This document shows positions 8,329-16,655 of a stretch of DNA of 64,000 bases, in pieces. The notes under the pieces were generated by a model that made no database searches, was not told the origin of the DNA, and saw only the letters and a program-made list of their open reading frames with translations. The position numbers and the translations under genes are program-made. Numbering within the stretch: position 1 is the stretch's first letter; the number at the start of each line of letters is the position of its first letter. Source of the DNA: Bacteroides_E sp964528875 (GTDB lineage Bacteria; Bacteroidota; Bacteroidia; Bacteroidales; Bacteroidaceae); assembly GCA_964528875.1 (NCBI GenBank), contig CAZGUI010000009.1, forward strand, positions 1 to 64,000, read 5' to 3'.

Positions 8329-9291
8329 ATGAATAAAACAAAGTCCATATACACTTTATCCATCATAGCAGTTATCTTCGCATTAACTCCTTATTTAATG
8401 GGAAGTAGCACGTTAGAAGAACACAATGACTCACATAAAGAAAAGTCTTCCACTCCCAACGTGCCTAAAGAGATTACTTTTGCCGGAGAACGTATAACTT
8501 TTGACCGATATGATAAACGGGAGAAAATGGATAGAGAACTGATTTCTTTTTGTTTTATGCATACAAATAGTCATTTGATAATAAAAAGAGCCAATCGTTA
8601 TTTCCCTGTGATAGAACCTATCTTAAAAGAAAACAACATTCCTGATGATCTAAAATACTTAATGGTCATTGAAAGCTCAATGAATCCTTTTGCTCGCTCA
8701 GTGGCAGGTGCAGCAGGATTTTGGCAGTTTATGCCGGCAACAGGCAGAGAATATGGATTAGAAGTAAATAAAAACATAGATGAGCGTTATCACATAGAGA
8801 AATCGACTGTGGCAGCCTGCAAATACCTGAAAGATGCTTATGCCAAATTTGGAGATTGGATATCTGCTACTGCATCATATAACGCTGGGCAAGCACGCAT
8901 TGCAACTGAATTGCAAAAACAAGGTGTTAAAGATGCTTCAGAACTATGGTTAGTGGAAGAGACTTCTCGATACATCTATCGCATATTAGCAGCTAAACTC
9001 TTTTTCCAAAACCCACAACAATTTGGTTTTCATATAAAAAAAGAACAATTATATCCACCATTAGAATATAACGAATATACAACTACAACAGGAATAGCCA
9101 ATCTGTCCACCTTTGCCAAACAACAAGGAGTTACGCTGGCATTATTAAAAGATTTCAACCCTTGGTTAAGAGAAACCAGCTTAGAGAACCGTAGTGGAAG
9201 AACCTATAAATTGAAAATCCCAAATCAAAAAGGGTTATCATATAACCCCAAAGATATTGTACCCTATAATAAAAACTGGGTTATACATTAA
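8329..9291 (+). CDS. lytic transglycosylase, SLT/MltD-like
   Basis: 320 aa with an N-terminal hydrophobic signal or anchor (about 7-27). The SLT domain (about 90-220) contains the catalytic Glu in YLMVIESSMNPFA, the GAAGFWQFMPATGREYGL motif and the ATASYNAGQ motif of family-1 transglycosylases, which cleave the MurNAc-GlcNAc bond of peptidoglycan to a 1,6-anhydro product. The C-terminal 90 residues (TTTGIANLSTFAKQQGVTL, LKDFNPWL, YKLKIP) resemble a degenerate LysM-like tail as in MltD. Envelope location. Nine bases separate it from the MgtC gene, so the two are probably one transcript. Confidence 0.88.
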   Translation: MNKTKSIYTLSIIAVIFALTPYLMGSSTLEEHNDSHKEKSSTPNVPKEITFAGERITFDRYDKREKMDRELISFCFMHTNSHLIIKRANRYFPVIEPILKENNIPDDLKYLMVIESSMNPFARSVAGAAGFWQFMPATGREYGLEVNKNIDERYHIEKSTVAACKYLKDAYAKFGDWISATASYNAGQARIATELQKQGVKDASELWLVEETSRYIYRILAAKLFFQNPQQFGFHIKKEQLYPPLEYNEYTTTTGIANLSTFAKQQGVTLALLKDFNPWLRETSLENRSGRTYKLKIPNQKGLSYNPKDIVPYNKNWVIH

Positions 9292-9299
9292 TAGTTAGT

Positions 9300-9959
9300 A
9301 TGCTTATGGAATGGGAACATATACTTAGACTCGTAATGGCCGGCATCTTTGGAGGAATCATAGGACTCAACAGAGAATACCGGGCAAAAGAAGCAGGATA
9401 CAGAACTCACTTCTTAGTTTCACTGGGAAGTGCTCTATTAATGATTGTTTCTCAATATGCCTTTTTTGATTTAGCAAAAGAAAAAGGCTATTCTGTTGAT
9501 CCCGGACGTATTGCAGCCCAAGTAGTAAGTGGCATTGGTTTTCTAGGAGCCGGCACAATTATATTACACAAGCATTTTGTACGTGGACTGACTACAGCTG
9601 CAGGTGTATGGGCCACAGCAGGCATAGGTCTAGCAGCAGGCGCGGGGATGTATATGATAAGTATAGCGGCTACTATATTAACGTTAATTGGTTTAGAAGC
9701 ATTGGGCTTAGTTCTCAAACAAGTTGGAAGAAGAAACTCAGCTTTAGTTTTCTCTACATCTAATCCGGAAGAGATAAAACAAACCATTAATTTACTGGTG
9801 GCAAACAAATACCTTATAGTGTCTTACGAACTAACAGAAACAAGTACAGACTTACTTACTGTAACGGTTCTTCTGAAATCGCCAAAAGATTTTGGAGAGG
9901 GAGAATTGCTAAACTTACTACATAAAAACTCCAATATCAATATTCTTAAAGTGGAGTAA
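9300..9959 (+). CDS. MgtC/SapB family membrane protein
   Basis: 219 aa. The MgtC membrane domain spans about 1-145 with the family signatures GGIIGLNREYRAKEAGYRTH, RIAAQVVSGIGFLGAG and GLTTAAGVWATAGIGLAAG, and about four or five transmembrane helices. The C-terminal about 75 residues (EIKQTINLL to NILKVE) form a soluble ACT-like domain. MgtC proteins are linked to magnesium limitation and modulation of membrane ATPases or phosphate uptake in other bacteria; the role here is unproven. ATG 9300 is used and ATG 9306 is possible. Ends before a bidirectional terminator. Confidence 0.88.
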   Translation: MLMEWEHILRLVMAGIFGGIIGLNREYRAKEAGYRTHFLVSLGSALLMIVSQYAFFDLAKEKGYSVDPGRIAAQVVSGIGFLGAGTIILHKHFVRGLTTAAGVWATAGIGLAAGAGMYMISIAATILTLIGLEALGLVLKQVGRRNSALVFSTSNPEEIKQTINLLVANKYLIVSYELTETSTDLLTVTVLLKSPKDFGEGELLNLLHKNSNINILKVE

Positions 9960-9970
9960 ACTCATAAAAC

Positions 9971-10004
9971 AAAAAGCAGAAACAATTAACTATTTCTGCT
10001 TTTT
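9971..10004. terminator. bidirectional intrinsic terminator
   Basis: A perfect 12-bp stem (9971-9982 with 9993-10004) with A run and T run on either side. It separates the convergent MgtC gene (+) and Hc1 gene (-) and can serve both. Confidence 0.85.
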
Positions 10005-10031
10005 ATAACGTTTTCCTAAAAAGTAAATAAT

Positions 10032-10208
10032 TTAGGCTTTTGTTGAGTCTAAAGATACTTTACGGAATTCTTTTAAAGCTTTTTCAATTTCAACTGATGC
10101 TTTACGAGCACGAGTTCCAGCAGCTTTATTTCCATTTTCAATTTGAGCGTTAGCATCTTTATTAAAATCTGCCATCAACTGATTTACTTTTTCTACAAGT
10201 TCTTTCAT
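10032..10208 (-). CDS. histone H1-like protein Hc1
   Basis: 58 aa, below usual ORF cut-offs. It begins MKELVEKVNQLMADFNKDAN and continues with GNKAAGTRARKASVEIEKAL, ending KEFRKVSLDSTKA. This matches the short Hc1-type proteins common in Bacteroidales: a charged helical protein with a basic AGTRARKAS patch expected to bind DNA as a nucleoid-associated protein. A -7 motif (TACATTTG, minus strand, 10247-10254) lies 39 bases upstream, and the terminator at 9971-10004 follows. Monocistronic and convergent with mgtC. Function is from the family; there is no direct evidence of the DNA site. Confidence 0.82.
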   Translation of the reverse strand: MKELVEKVNQLMADFNKDANAQIENGNKAAGTRARKASVEIEKALKEFRKVSLDSTKA

Positions 10209-10246
10209 AATATAAAAGTTATTAATTAGTTGTTAGTAACTACGAG

Positions 10247-10254
10247 CAAATGTA
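10247..10254 (-). promoter_or_regulatory. -7 promoter element of the Hc1 gene
   Basis: Minus-strand TACATTTG matches TAnnTTTG and would give a 5' UTR of about 30 bases before ATG 10208. Confidence 0.6.
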
Positions 10255-10348
10255 CACTCTTTAATCAAAATACCGAATTAAACAGAGTAGAATTTTACAA
10301 AAACAGCTTAAATATGCATAAAAAGGGCGATCAAGGATGTTTTTTTCC

Positions 10349-10356
10349 TATTTTTG
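10349..10356 (+). promoter_or_regulatory. -7-like element touching the start of the AlbA_2 gene
   Basis: TATTTTTG ends only four bases before ATG 10361. If it is used, the transcript would begin at or within a few bases of the start codon (leaderless). It could equally be a chance match in an AT-rich leader. Confidence 0.4.
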
Positions 10357-10360
10357 AAAC

Positions 10361-11011
10361 ATGGAAGAGAGAAAAAAACACTCTGGTAAGCACCTACAAG
10401 GCTTAATATTGGAGGGTGAACATACCCAACAAGACTTTAAATTTGAAATTTCTGATGCTAGAAAAATAGCTAAAACACTATCTGCTTTTGCGAATACCTT
10501 AGGTGGAAGGTTGCTTATTGGTGTAAAAGATAATGGAAATATCTCAGGAATTCAATTAGACGAAGAGGAATATATGATTGAAGCTGCAGCAGATTTATAT
10601 TGCAGGCCCAAACTAAACTACTCCATTGAAGATGTTGAGATAAATGGAAAAAACATTTTAATTGTAGAGGTCAAAGAAAGTAAAAAAAAGCCAATTTACG
10701 CACTAGATGAAAACAAGAAGAAATTAGCTTATATTCGCATTAATGATGAAACAATGTTGGCTACTACTCTTCATCTACAATTATGGAGATTAGGTAGAAA
10801 AGAAAAGGGTGAATTTATAACTTATACAGAACAAGAACACGAACTGCTATTGTACTTAAAAGAGAGAAAATCACTTTCATTAAATCAGTTCTACAAACGT
10901 ACCAAGCTTCCTAAACGTAAAGCTGAATTCTTATTGGCTAAATTCATTCAGTTTGAGGTTATTGAACTGTTCTACAAAGACAAAAAATTCAGAATAAAAC
11001 TTAAAGAGTAA
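10361..11011 (+). CDS. AlbA_2/Schlafen-type putative DNA-binding protein
   Basis: 216 aa. Residues about 15-130 match the AlbA_2 (divergent AAA-4, Schlafen-like) domain: DFKFEISDARKIAKTLSAFANT, GGRLLIGVKDNGNISGI, then KPIYALDENKKKLAYIRIND. The C-terminal about 80 residues (EHELLLYLKERKSLSLNQFY, KLPKRKAEFLLAKFI) look like a winged-helix DNA-binding domain. Proteins of this architecture are usually annotated as ATP-binding or transcriptional regulators; the target is unknown. No operon partner on the same strand within 80 bases except the following helical protein, which has its own -7 motif. Confidence 0.75.
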   Translation: MEERKKHSGKHLQGLILEGEHTQQDFKFEISDARKIAKTLSAFANTLGGRLLIGVKDNGNISGIQLDEEEYMIEAAADLYCRPKLNYSIEDVEINGKNILIVEVKESKKKPIYALDENKKKLAYIRINDETMLATTLHLQLWRLGRKEKGEFITYTEQEHELLLYLKERKSLSLNQFYKRTKLPKRKAEFLLAKFIQFEVIELFYKDKKFRIKLKE

Positions 11012-11052
11012 GTTTACTGTTAAGAGCCAATAGAAATAGGTAAACATTTTAG

Positions 11053-11060
11053 TATCTTTG
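11053..11060 (+). promoter_or_regulatory. -7 promoter element
   Basis: TATCTTTG, an exact TAnnTTTG match 36 bases upstream of ATG 11097. Confidence 0.7.
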
Positions 11061-11096
11061 CATAATTAATATTTCACAGAAAAATAAAAGAATAGT

Positions 11097-11708
11097 ATGG
11101 GCTTTTTTTCAAGAAAAAAAACAAATTCAGTAGACAATGTAGAAGACTTCATGATGTTGATACGTGTTTACTTTCAATCTGTTATTGCACTGAATAACGG
11201 TATAACAAATCTTAGAGCACTACCTGATCTGGCTAATTATAAACGCTTATTTAAAGTACCTACAGAAAAAGGTAAGTTAGGATTAGGCGAAAAATCGGCA
11301 GCAAAAAAAATGCTCAAAGAAGATTACGATCTTTCAGACAACTTCTTCAAAGAGGTCGATTCATCAATTCGTAAAAATTGCCGTTCTCAAAACGATGTTC
11401 AGTCATATCTATTTATGTTTCAAGGTTTCACAAACGACTTAATGATGCTAATAAGCAACTTAATGCAGTGGAAAATGAGAATACCCAGTCGTTTCAGAAA
11501 GACCTTATATAATGCAACGAAAGAAACAGTACACGAAATATCAACCAAGTCTTTTTTCAAAAAAGATGATGTGCATAAAACAGCAATGGCTGTTCAACAA
11601 TATAAAGAGAAATTAAATTACACAGAAGAGTGGATGACTGAGTTTGTTTTCAACACGATTATATTGGCAAAGAAAGAAGCAAAGAACAAAAAGAAAGAAA
11701 AAAAGTAA
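11097..11708 (+). CDS. conserved helical protein of unknown function
   Basis: 203 aa, not recognised as a named family. It is basic at both ends (MGFFSRKKTN at the N-terminus, a Lys/Glu-rich KKEAKNKKKEKK tail) and appears all-helical, with no signal peptide or transmembrane segment. Conserved-looking stretches include MMLIRVYFQSVIALNNGITN and YLFMFQGFTNDLMMLI. It has its own promoter motif and a terminator, so it is a single-gene unit. Composition resembles that of its neighbours, so there is no sign of recent transfer. Confidence 0.7.
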   Translation: MGFFSRKKTNSVDNVEDFMMLIRVYFQSVIALNNGITNLRALPDLANYKRLFKVPTEKGKLGLGEKSAAKKMLKEDYDLSDNFFKEVDSSIRKNCRSQNDVQSYLFMFQGFTNDLMMLISNLMQWKMRIPSRFRKTLYNATKETVHEISTKSFFKKDDVHKTAMAVQQYKEKLNYTEEWMTEFVFNTIILAKKEAKNKKKEKK

Positions 11709-11744
11709 GTTTAACTTAGTTTAAGAATACTGATTATACAACGC

Positions 11745-11785
11745 AGAAAGAGAACATTTAAGCACGATGTTCTCTTTCTTCTTTT
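11745..11785 (+). terminator. intrinsic terminator
   Basis: A perfect 13-bp stem (11745-11757 with 11767-11779) followed by a T-rich tract, ending the transcript of the preceding hypothetical gene. Confidence 0.82.
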
Positions 11786-11917
11786 TAAATATTTACAAAA
11801 CAAAGGGATTTAACTCACTGGTTTATCAGCAGATAACTCTTAAAAGTGAGATATTTTTCGTATATTTATCAACTGACAAAATTATATTTACATTTAAACG
11901 AAGAAAGATCAAAGCGT

Positions 11918-14026
11918 ATGATTCAAAAAAAATTGCTATCACTTACTCTCACAGAAGTACATAATTTATTCCAAGAAAATTTCCAAGCTATAGTTTCCGA
12001 TGCAAAAAACAGTACCTCTATAGAACAATTTAAACAAAAGTTCACCCATTGGGTACAAAACAATTTTTTAGAGGAAAATGAAAGAAAGAAACAGCTACAA
12101 CTTTTAATAGATTATGATGGAGAAGCAATTCATGAATTATCACACGACGAGATAAGAACAATAAGAACTCTCTCAATTTTTTGGGACTTCTTAAAGAATC
12201 CTCTCACGGGAAAGAAATCACATATTGACTTTTTTATTGATTTTTACCAACTCTTATCAGATACTAAAAGTACGATTCCAAGATATACCAAACAGGATTT
12301 ACAGCAACACATGAATCGCTGGTCTAACGGCTTAAATGCAGAAGTACAAACGATAAGAAAAGAGAATAAAAGACGAATTATTCATCATCTCATTGAGAAA
12401 ATCGAATTGAGAGGCTCAGGTTCTTCACGTTTTAAATTTCATGAAGGAGCTACATATCAAGAGAAAATAGATCAAATAAATATCTGGTGGGAAGATTATC
12501 GTTTTCATCTGGCTTTAGCCATTCGTAAACCTGATGAGCTAAACCGCTGGTTAAATTACTCACTTTCCGATGAAACTCTTTTTGTATTAAAAGCAGCCAA
12601 AGAGAAAGGAATGCCATTTTTCATCACCCCATATTATATCTCTCTTCTAAATACTGAACAGCAAGGTTATGATGACATAGCCATCCGAAGTTACATCTTA
12701 TACTCTTCTCATTTAGTTGAAACCTATGGCACCATCAGAGCTTGGGAAAAAGAGGACTTAGTGGAACCGGGTGAGCCCAATGCTGCGGGTTGGATTTTAC
12801 CTAGCAGAAGTAACATCCACCGACGTTATCCTGAGGTGGCAATTCTTATTCCCGATACTATGGGAAGAGCCTGTGGAGGATTGTGTGCTTCTTGTCAACG
12901 TATGTACGACTTTCAAAGTAAACGGTTAAACTTTCAATTGGATAAATTACGCCCAAAAGAAAGTTGGCATAGCAAACTAAACCGGCTCATGAAATATTTT
13001 GAGGAAGATTCACAACTAAGAGACATCTTAATTACGGGTGGAGATGCGTTAATGAGTAGAAATAAATCATTGAAGGAGATTTTAGATGCTGTTTATGATA
13101 CAGCTGAACGGAAACTAAGAGCAAATGAAAGTCGTAAAGATGGAGAGAAATTTGCCTTGATTCAACGGGTCAGACTGGGTTCTCGTTTACTTGCCTATTT
13201 GCCTTTTAGAATTAATGACGACTTAATAGCGCTATTAAAAGACTTCAAAGAAAGAGCATCAGCTATTGGAATCAAGCAATTCATTATACAAACGCACTTT
13301 CAGACACCGCTAGAGGTTACACCCGAAGCAAAAAAAGCGATAGAACGAATTCTTTCGGCCGGATGGTTAATTACAAATCAATTGGTATTTAATGTTGCTG
13401 CTTCCAGAAGAGGACATACGGCTCAACTTAGAAAAACGTTAAATGAAATGGGGGTTATCACCTATTACACATTTACCGTCAAAGGATTTGAAGAAAATTA
13501 TGCTGTATTTGCACCCAACGGACGCTCAGTACAAGAAAGTGTAGAAGAGAAAAAACTCGGTCACCTGACTAAAGAGCAAGGAGAAGAGCTCTATCATTTA
13601 CTACAAGATGCAAGCAATGTAAAGGAAAAGATATCCTCTTTTTTAACTAAATACGATCTTCCTTTCTTAGCTACTGATCGCAATGTACTGAATTTGCCTG
13701 CAGTAGGGAAAAGTATGACTTTCAAATTAGTGGGAATTAGCTCTAAAGGAAAGCGTGTACTTCGTTTCGACCATGACGAAACACGTAAACATAGTCCAAT
13801 TATAAATGAGTTAGGACAGGTTTATATTATTGAGAATAAATCCATAGCCTCCTATTTACGGGAGTTGGATAGAATGGGAGAAAATGTAGAAGATTATGCG
13901 ACTATTTGGAATTATGTAGAGGGGAAAACTGAACCACAATTTGAAATCTATAACTATCCCTCATTCAACTTTGACACAACTGATGAGTTAAGTAATTTAG
14001 GAGTAACAAATTACGCAGAACACTAA
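11918..14026 (+). CDS. KamA-family radical SAM protein with long N-terminal extension
   Basis: 702 aa from ATG 11918; an upstream GTG frame is only an open extension. The radical SAM cluster motif CxxxCxxC is present as RACGGLCASCQRMYDF near residue 352. Further KamA-like segments are ILITGGDALMS, VRLGSRLLAYLPFRI and IIQTHFQTPLEVTP, and a PLP-Lys candidate lies around NLPAVGKSMTFKLVG. Classical lysine 2,3-aminomutase is about 415 aa; here about 300 residues precede the core. Such large KamA homologues occur in Bacteroidota and their amino-acid substrate is not established. Soluble, cytoplasmic, monocistronic. Confidence 0.85.
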   Translation: MIQKKLLSLTLTEVHNLFQENFQAIVSDAKNSTSIEQFKQKFTHWVQNNFLEENERKKQLQLLIDYDGEAIHELSHDEIRTIRTLSIFWDFLKNPLTGKKSHIDFFIDFYQLLSDTKSTIPRYTKQDLQQHMNRWSNGLNAEVQTIRKENKRRIIHHLIEKIELRGSGSSRFKFHEGATYQEKIDQINIWWEDYRFHLALAIRKPDELNRWLNYSLSDETLFVLKAAKEKGMPFFITPYYISLLNTEQQGYDDIAIRSYILYSSHLVETYGTIRAWEKEDLVEPGEPNAAGWILPSRSNIHRRYPEVAILIPDTMGRACGGLCASCQRMYDFQSKRLNFQLDKLRPKESWHSKLNRLMKYFEEDSQLRDILITGGDALMSRNKSLKEILDAVYDTAERKLRANESRKDGEKFALIQRVRLGSRLLAYLPFRINDDLIALLKDFKERASAIGIKQFIIQTHFQTPLEVTPEAKKAIERILSAGWLITNQLVFNVAASRRGHTAQLRKTLNEMGVITYYTFTVKGFEENYAVFAPNGRSVQESVEEKKLGHLTKEQGEELYHLLQDASNVKEKISSFLTKYDLPFLATDRNVLNLPAVGKSMTFKLVGISSKGKRVLRFDHDETRKHSPIINELGQVYIIENKSIASYLRELDRMGENVEDYATIWNYVEGKTEPQFEIYNYPSFNFDTTDELSNLGVTNYAEH

Positions 14027-14054
14027 ACTTTTACCCCTTAAAAAAGGTTATTAT

Positions 14055-14091
14055 AAAAGTATGTAGATAGCACCATTTCTACATACTTTTT
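14055..14091 (+). terminator. intrinsic terminator after kamA-like gene
   Basis: A perfect 13-bp stem (14055-14067 with 14078-14090) with a 10-base loop, running into T residues. Confidence 0.85.
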
Positions 14092-14119
14092 AATTGATAT
14101 AAAGAGTAACCCTAAACTT

Positions 14120-14704
14120 ATGACACAATTAGAAATTGAGCAACACCCACTCCCACCCTTTCTACCCCAAGAAGCTAAAATTCTTATGTTAGGAAGTTTT
14201 CCACCACCTAAGAACAGATGGTCAATGGATTTCTTTTACCCTAACCTAAATAATGATATGTGGCGTATCTTGGGATTGATCTTTTATCAAGACAAGCATC
14301 ATTTCACTTCAGAAGATCTACGATCTTTTCATAAAGAAAAAATAGAAGAGTTTCTAATAAAAAATTACATTGCTCTATATGACACAGCTACTGCAATTAG
14401 AAGATTAAAGAATAATGCTTCAGATCAATACTTGGAGGTAGTAGAGCCAACAAATATTAAAAGCTTGCTCAATGAAATACCTCAATGCAAAACATTAGTT
14501 ACTACAGGAAAAAAAGCAACAGAAATTCTACAAGAGCAGTTTAGTGTTACTGAACCCTCAATAGGAAAATCTTCTTCTTTTCAGTACAATGATAGAAATC
14601 TAAAGCTATATCGGATGCCTTCTTCTTCTAGAGCATACCCATTGGCAATAGAGAAGAAAGCGGCTGTATACCAAAAAATGTTTCAAGAGATAGAGTTAAT
14701 ATAG
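14120..14704 (+). CDS. uracil-DNA glycosylase superfamily protein
   Basis: 194 aa. The N-terminal motif KILMLGSFPPPKNRWSMDFF corresponds to the UDG-superfamily active-site loop seen in mismatch-specific and uncharacterised UDG-like proteins (a G-S-F-P-P variant). Next come YPNLNNDMWRILGLIF and a late LYRMPSSSRAYP motif matching the DNA-intercalation loop region. It probably excises damaged bases (uracil or deoxyinosine), but the exact lesion cannot be read. The following ArsC-like gene starts 32 bases downstream on the same strand and may be cotranscribed. Confidence 0.75.
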   Translation: MTQLEIEQHPLPPFLPQEAKILMLGSFPPPKNRWSMDFFYPNLNNDMWRILGLIFYQDKHHFTSEDLRSFHKEKIEEFLIKNYIALYDTATAIRRLKNNASDQYLEVVEPTNIKSLLNEIPQCKTLVTTGKKATEILQEQFSVTEPSIGKSSSFQYNDRNLKLYRMPSSSRAYPLAIEKKAAVYQKMFQEIELI

Positions 14705-14736
14705 ATATCTAATTATAAATTATAAAAAATAAACTT

Positions 14737-15099
14737 ATGAACCCTTTAATGTATTGCTATACACGTTGTGGAACGTGTCAAAAAGCTAAAAAGTGGCTAA
14801 AAGAAAAAAATATAGAAGTCACAGAAATCGCGATAGACAAAACACCACCTTCTAAAAGTGATCTAACCCAATGGACAAAGCAGAGTGGATTACCTCTGAA
14901 ACGCTTCTTTAATACCAGTGGAAACATATACAAAGAATTAAAATTGAAAGACAAACTGAAAGATATGAGTGAAGAAGAGCAAATTGAGTTATTAGCACAG
15001 AATGGTATGCTCATAAAACGTCCTTTACTCATCACAGAATCATCAATTTTGGTAGGCTTTAAAGAGAATGAATGGATAGCTACATTTATATCCAAATAG
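14737..15099 (+). CDS. ArsC/Spx-family thioredoxin-fold protein
   Basis: 120 aa, the normal length for this family. The N-terminal YTRCGTCQKAKKWLKE carries the CxxC redox motif of the ArsC/Spx/YffB group, and a late LIKRPLLI motif is the conserved R-P segment of the fold. Members include arsenate reductases and Spx-type RNA-polymerase-binding regulators; the CxxC and the absence of ars genes nearby leave both open. Cytoplasmic. Confidence 0.85.
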   Translation: MNPLMYCYTRCGTCQKAKKWLKEKNIEVTEIAIDKTPPSKSDLTQWTKQSGLPLKRFFNTSGNIYKELKLKDKLKDMSEEEQIELLAQNGMLIKRPLLITESSILVGFKENEWIATFISK

Positions 15100-15184
15100 G
15101 AAGAATATTTAACGAAACAATTATTAGCTATAAATCTCTTTGTTTAAAAATAAAAGCCTATCTTTGTTTCAGAAAATTAAAGCT

Positions 15185-15257
15185 ACGGGTGTAGCTCAGT
15201 TGGTAGAGCACTGGTCTCCAAAACCAGGTGTCGAGAGTTCGAGCCTTTCCACCCGTG
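15185..15257 (+). tRNA. tRNA-Trp (anticodon CCA)
   Basis: A 73-base cloverleaf. The acceptor stem ACGGGTG pairs with CACCCGT and the discriminator is G. The D-arm is GCTC..GAGC, and the anticodon stem CTGGT/ACCAG closes a seven-base loop CTCCAAA with CCA at 34-36. The T-arm has the GTTCGAGCC consensus. The 3' CCA is not encoded. The gene is alone, not next to secE as often seen in Bacteroides, and is followed by its own terminator. Confidence 0.95.
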
Positions 15258-15261
15258 CACA

Positions 15262-15289
15262 AAAGGATACTCAAAAGGTGTCCTTTTTT
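15262..15289 (+). terminator. intrinsic terminator of tRNA-Trp
   Basis: A 9-bp stem (15262-15270 with 15278-15286, one T-G pair), 7-base loop and T run, five bases beyond the tRNA 3' end. Confidence 0.8.
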
Positions 15290-15410
15290 AACTTTAAAGA
15301 TCAACCTGTCATCTTTACCTTTCATCCAAAGAGTAAAAGAATATAACCCTCTGTTTTACTGACAATTTGACTCACTTTATTTATGGTATAACGTTTGCTT
15401 TTATTGCAAT

Positions 15411-15728
15411 ATGAACAAGAAATTTGAAATATTAGGTAACGATGAAAATCTGAACAAGGATGATTTTTATCAGAGTTTTAAAGAGAAGTTAGAAGAAACC
15501 CATTCGTTTCCAACAGATTATATATTTAAATACGTAGCTCCATCAGAACAGAGTATTTTAGTTAAAATATATTCTATTTTTGAACAAGCAAATGGAAGTC
15601 TATCTACTAGGGAAAGTAAGAATGGGAAATTCACAAGTGTAACCATTAAAGTTCCGGTAAATAGTGCAGACGAGGTCATTGCCTATTATAAAGAAGGAGA
15701 AAAAATAGATGGAATAATGACATTGTAA
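15411..15728 (+). CDS. DUF493-family small protein
   Basis: 105 aa. The pattern FPTDYIFKYVAPSEQSILVKI, then SLSTRESKNGKFTSVTIKVPV and a late INSADEVIAYYKE-type helix matches the DUF493/YbeD ferredoxin-like fold, a small regulatory-type domain. Function is unknown in Bacteroidota; in E. coli YbeD sits near lipoate genes, but no such neighbour is present here. Monocistronic, followed by a strong terminator. Confidence 0.75.
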   Translation: MNKKFEILGNDENLNKDDFYQSFKEKLEETHSFPTDYIFKYVAPSEQSILVKIYSIFEQANGSLSTRESKNGKFTSVTIKVPVNSADEVIAYYKEGEKIDGIMTL

Positions 15729-15750
15729 TCATCTATTTTCATCATATTCC

Positions 15751-15786
15751 AATCCTCAACAAGTCAAATCTATGTTGAGGATTTTT
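15751..15786 (+). terminator. intrinsic terminator after DUF493 gene
   Basis: A perfect 11-bp stem (15751-15761 with 15773-15783) followed by TTT. Confidence 0.85.
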
Positions 15787-15819
15787 ATTTATTTTATTAT
15801 ATATTTTTATCATATTCCC

Positions 15820-15890
15820 TTAAGTTATTGTAAATTAATTGATTCACAATAAAATATAATTATATTTGAATCCTATTAAGTTATTGTAAA
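15820..15890. repeat. 15-base direct repeat flanking a -7 motif
   Basis: TTAAGTTATTGTAAA occurs at 15820-15834 and again at 15876-15890, with the promoter-like TATATTTG at 15861-15868 between them. The spacing (56 bases) places one copy upstream of the promoter and one in the leader, an arrangement that could be a pair of operator sites for the YiiX-like gene at 15915. In AT-rich DNA a chance or duplicated origin is not excluded. Confidence 0.5.
15861..15868 (+). promoter_or_regulatory. -7 promoter element of the YiiX-like gene
   Basis: TATATTTG matches TAnnTTTG and lies 47 bases upstream of ATG 15915, between two copies of a 15-base repeat. Confidence 0.6.
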
Positions 15891-15914
15891 CAATAAATCC
15901 ATCTTATTAATTCC

Positions 15915-16592
15915 ATGAAAAGAAAAGGAATAGTCGTCTTAATAGTCTGTATTTTATTAGTGACCGAATATCTTTTAAAGAATGATTATTATGCATCTAA
16001 AAAGAAAGAGGTGCAACAAGAAATTACTAAGTCCACAAAAAATGGATCTGAAATAAAAAACGGAGACCTCATTTTTCACACTTCATTATCACAACAAAGT
16101 GAAGCCATTCAATTAGCCACACGCTCAAAGTATTCCCATTGTGGTATCATTTATATATTAAATGATCAGACTTATGTATTCGAAGCTACTCAACCCGTAA
16201 AGTTAACTCCTATAGATCAATGGATTACACAAGGTAAGGAAAAGAAATATGTTATTAAGCGATTAAAAAAGGCAGACCAAATCTTAACCGCCGAAGTATT
16301 GAAGAAAATGCAAGTAATAGGTAAAAGCTTCTTAGGTAAGAATTACGATTTAGCTTTTGAATGGAGTGATGAGAAGCTTTATTGTTCAGAGTTGATATGG
16401 AAAATATACCATCTTGGTGCAGGTATAGAGTTGGGAAAGCTAGAGAAACTTGGCGACTTTGATTTAACCAACGAAAAAGTACAAACAAAACTACAAGAGC
16501 GTTATGGTACATCGATTCCAATTAATGAAACAGTAATTTCTCCTCAAGCCATTTTTGCCAGTAACCTATTAATGACAATCAAAGAAGAGTAA
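15915..16592 (+). CDS. YiiX/YebB-like permuted NlpC/P60 hydrolase
   Basis: 225 aa with an N-terminal membrane anchor or signal (residues about 5-22). The domain begins IKNGDLIFHTSLSQQSEAIQLATRS. It then shows the permuted papain-like order, with the His first (YSHCGIIY) and the Cys later (LYCSELIWKIYHLG), as in YiiX-type enzymes, which are predicted amidases or peptidases acting on peptidoglycan or acyl substrates. The ending (PINETVISPQAIF) is typical. The envelope location suggests wall or lipid remodelling. Single-gene unit between two promoters and terminators. Confidence 0.8.
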   Translation: MKRKGIVVLIVCILLVTEYLLKNDYYASKKKEVQQEITKSTKNGSEIKNGDLIFHTSLSQQSEAIQLATRSKYSHCGIIYILNDQTYVFEATQPVKLTPIDQWITQGKEKKYVIKRLKKADQILTAEVLKKMQVIGKSFLGKNYDLAFEWSDEKLYCSELIWKIYHLGAGIELGKLEKLGDFDLTNEKVQTKLQERYGTSIPINETVISPQAIFASNLLMTIKEE

Positions 16593-16655
16593 AATTACTA
16601 CTCCTTATTTCACTAATACAATATAATTATAAATACACAATAAATATAACTTCAC

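Noticed and set aside
9488..9808. minus-strand 106-codon frame inside the MgtC gene
   Set aside because: Antisense shadow of a conserved membrane protein; no own promoter or family.
15185..15257. integration site at tRNA-Trp
   Set aside because: No integrase, no duplicated 3' tRNA end and no change of composition beside it.
15140..15346. 68-codon plus-strand frame around the tRNA
   Set aside because: It is read through tRNA-Trp and its terminator; the RNA gene explains the sequence.
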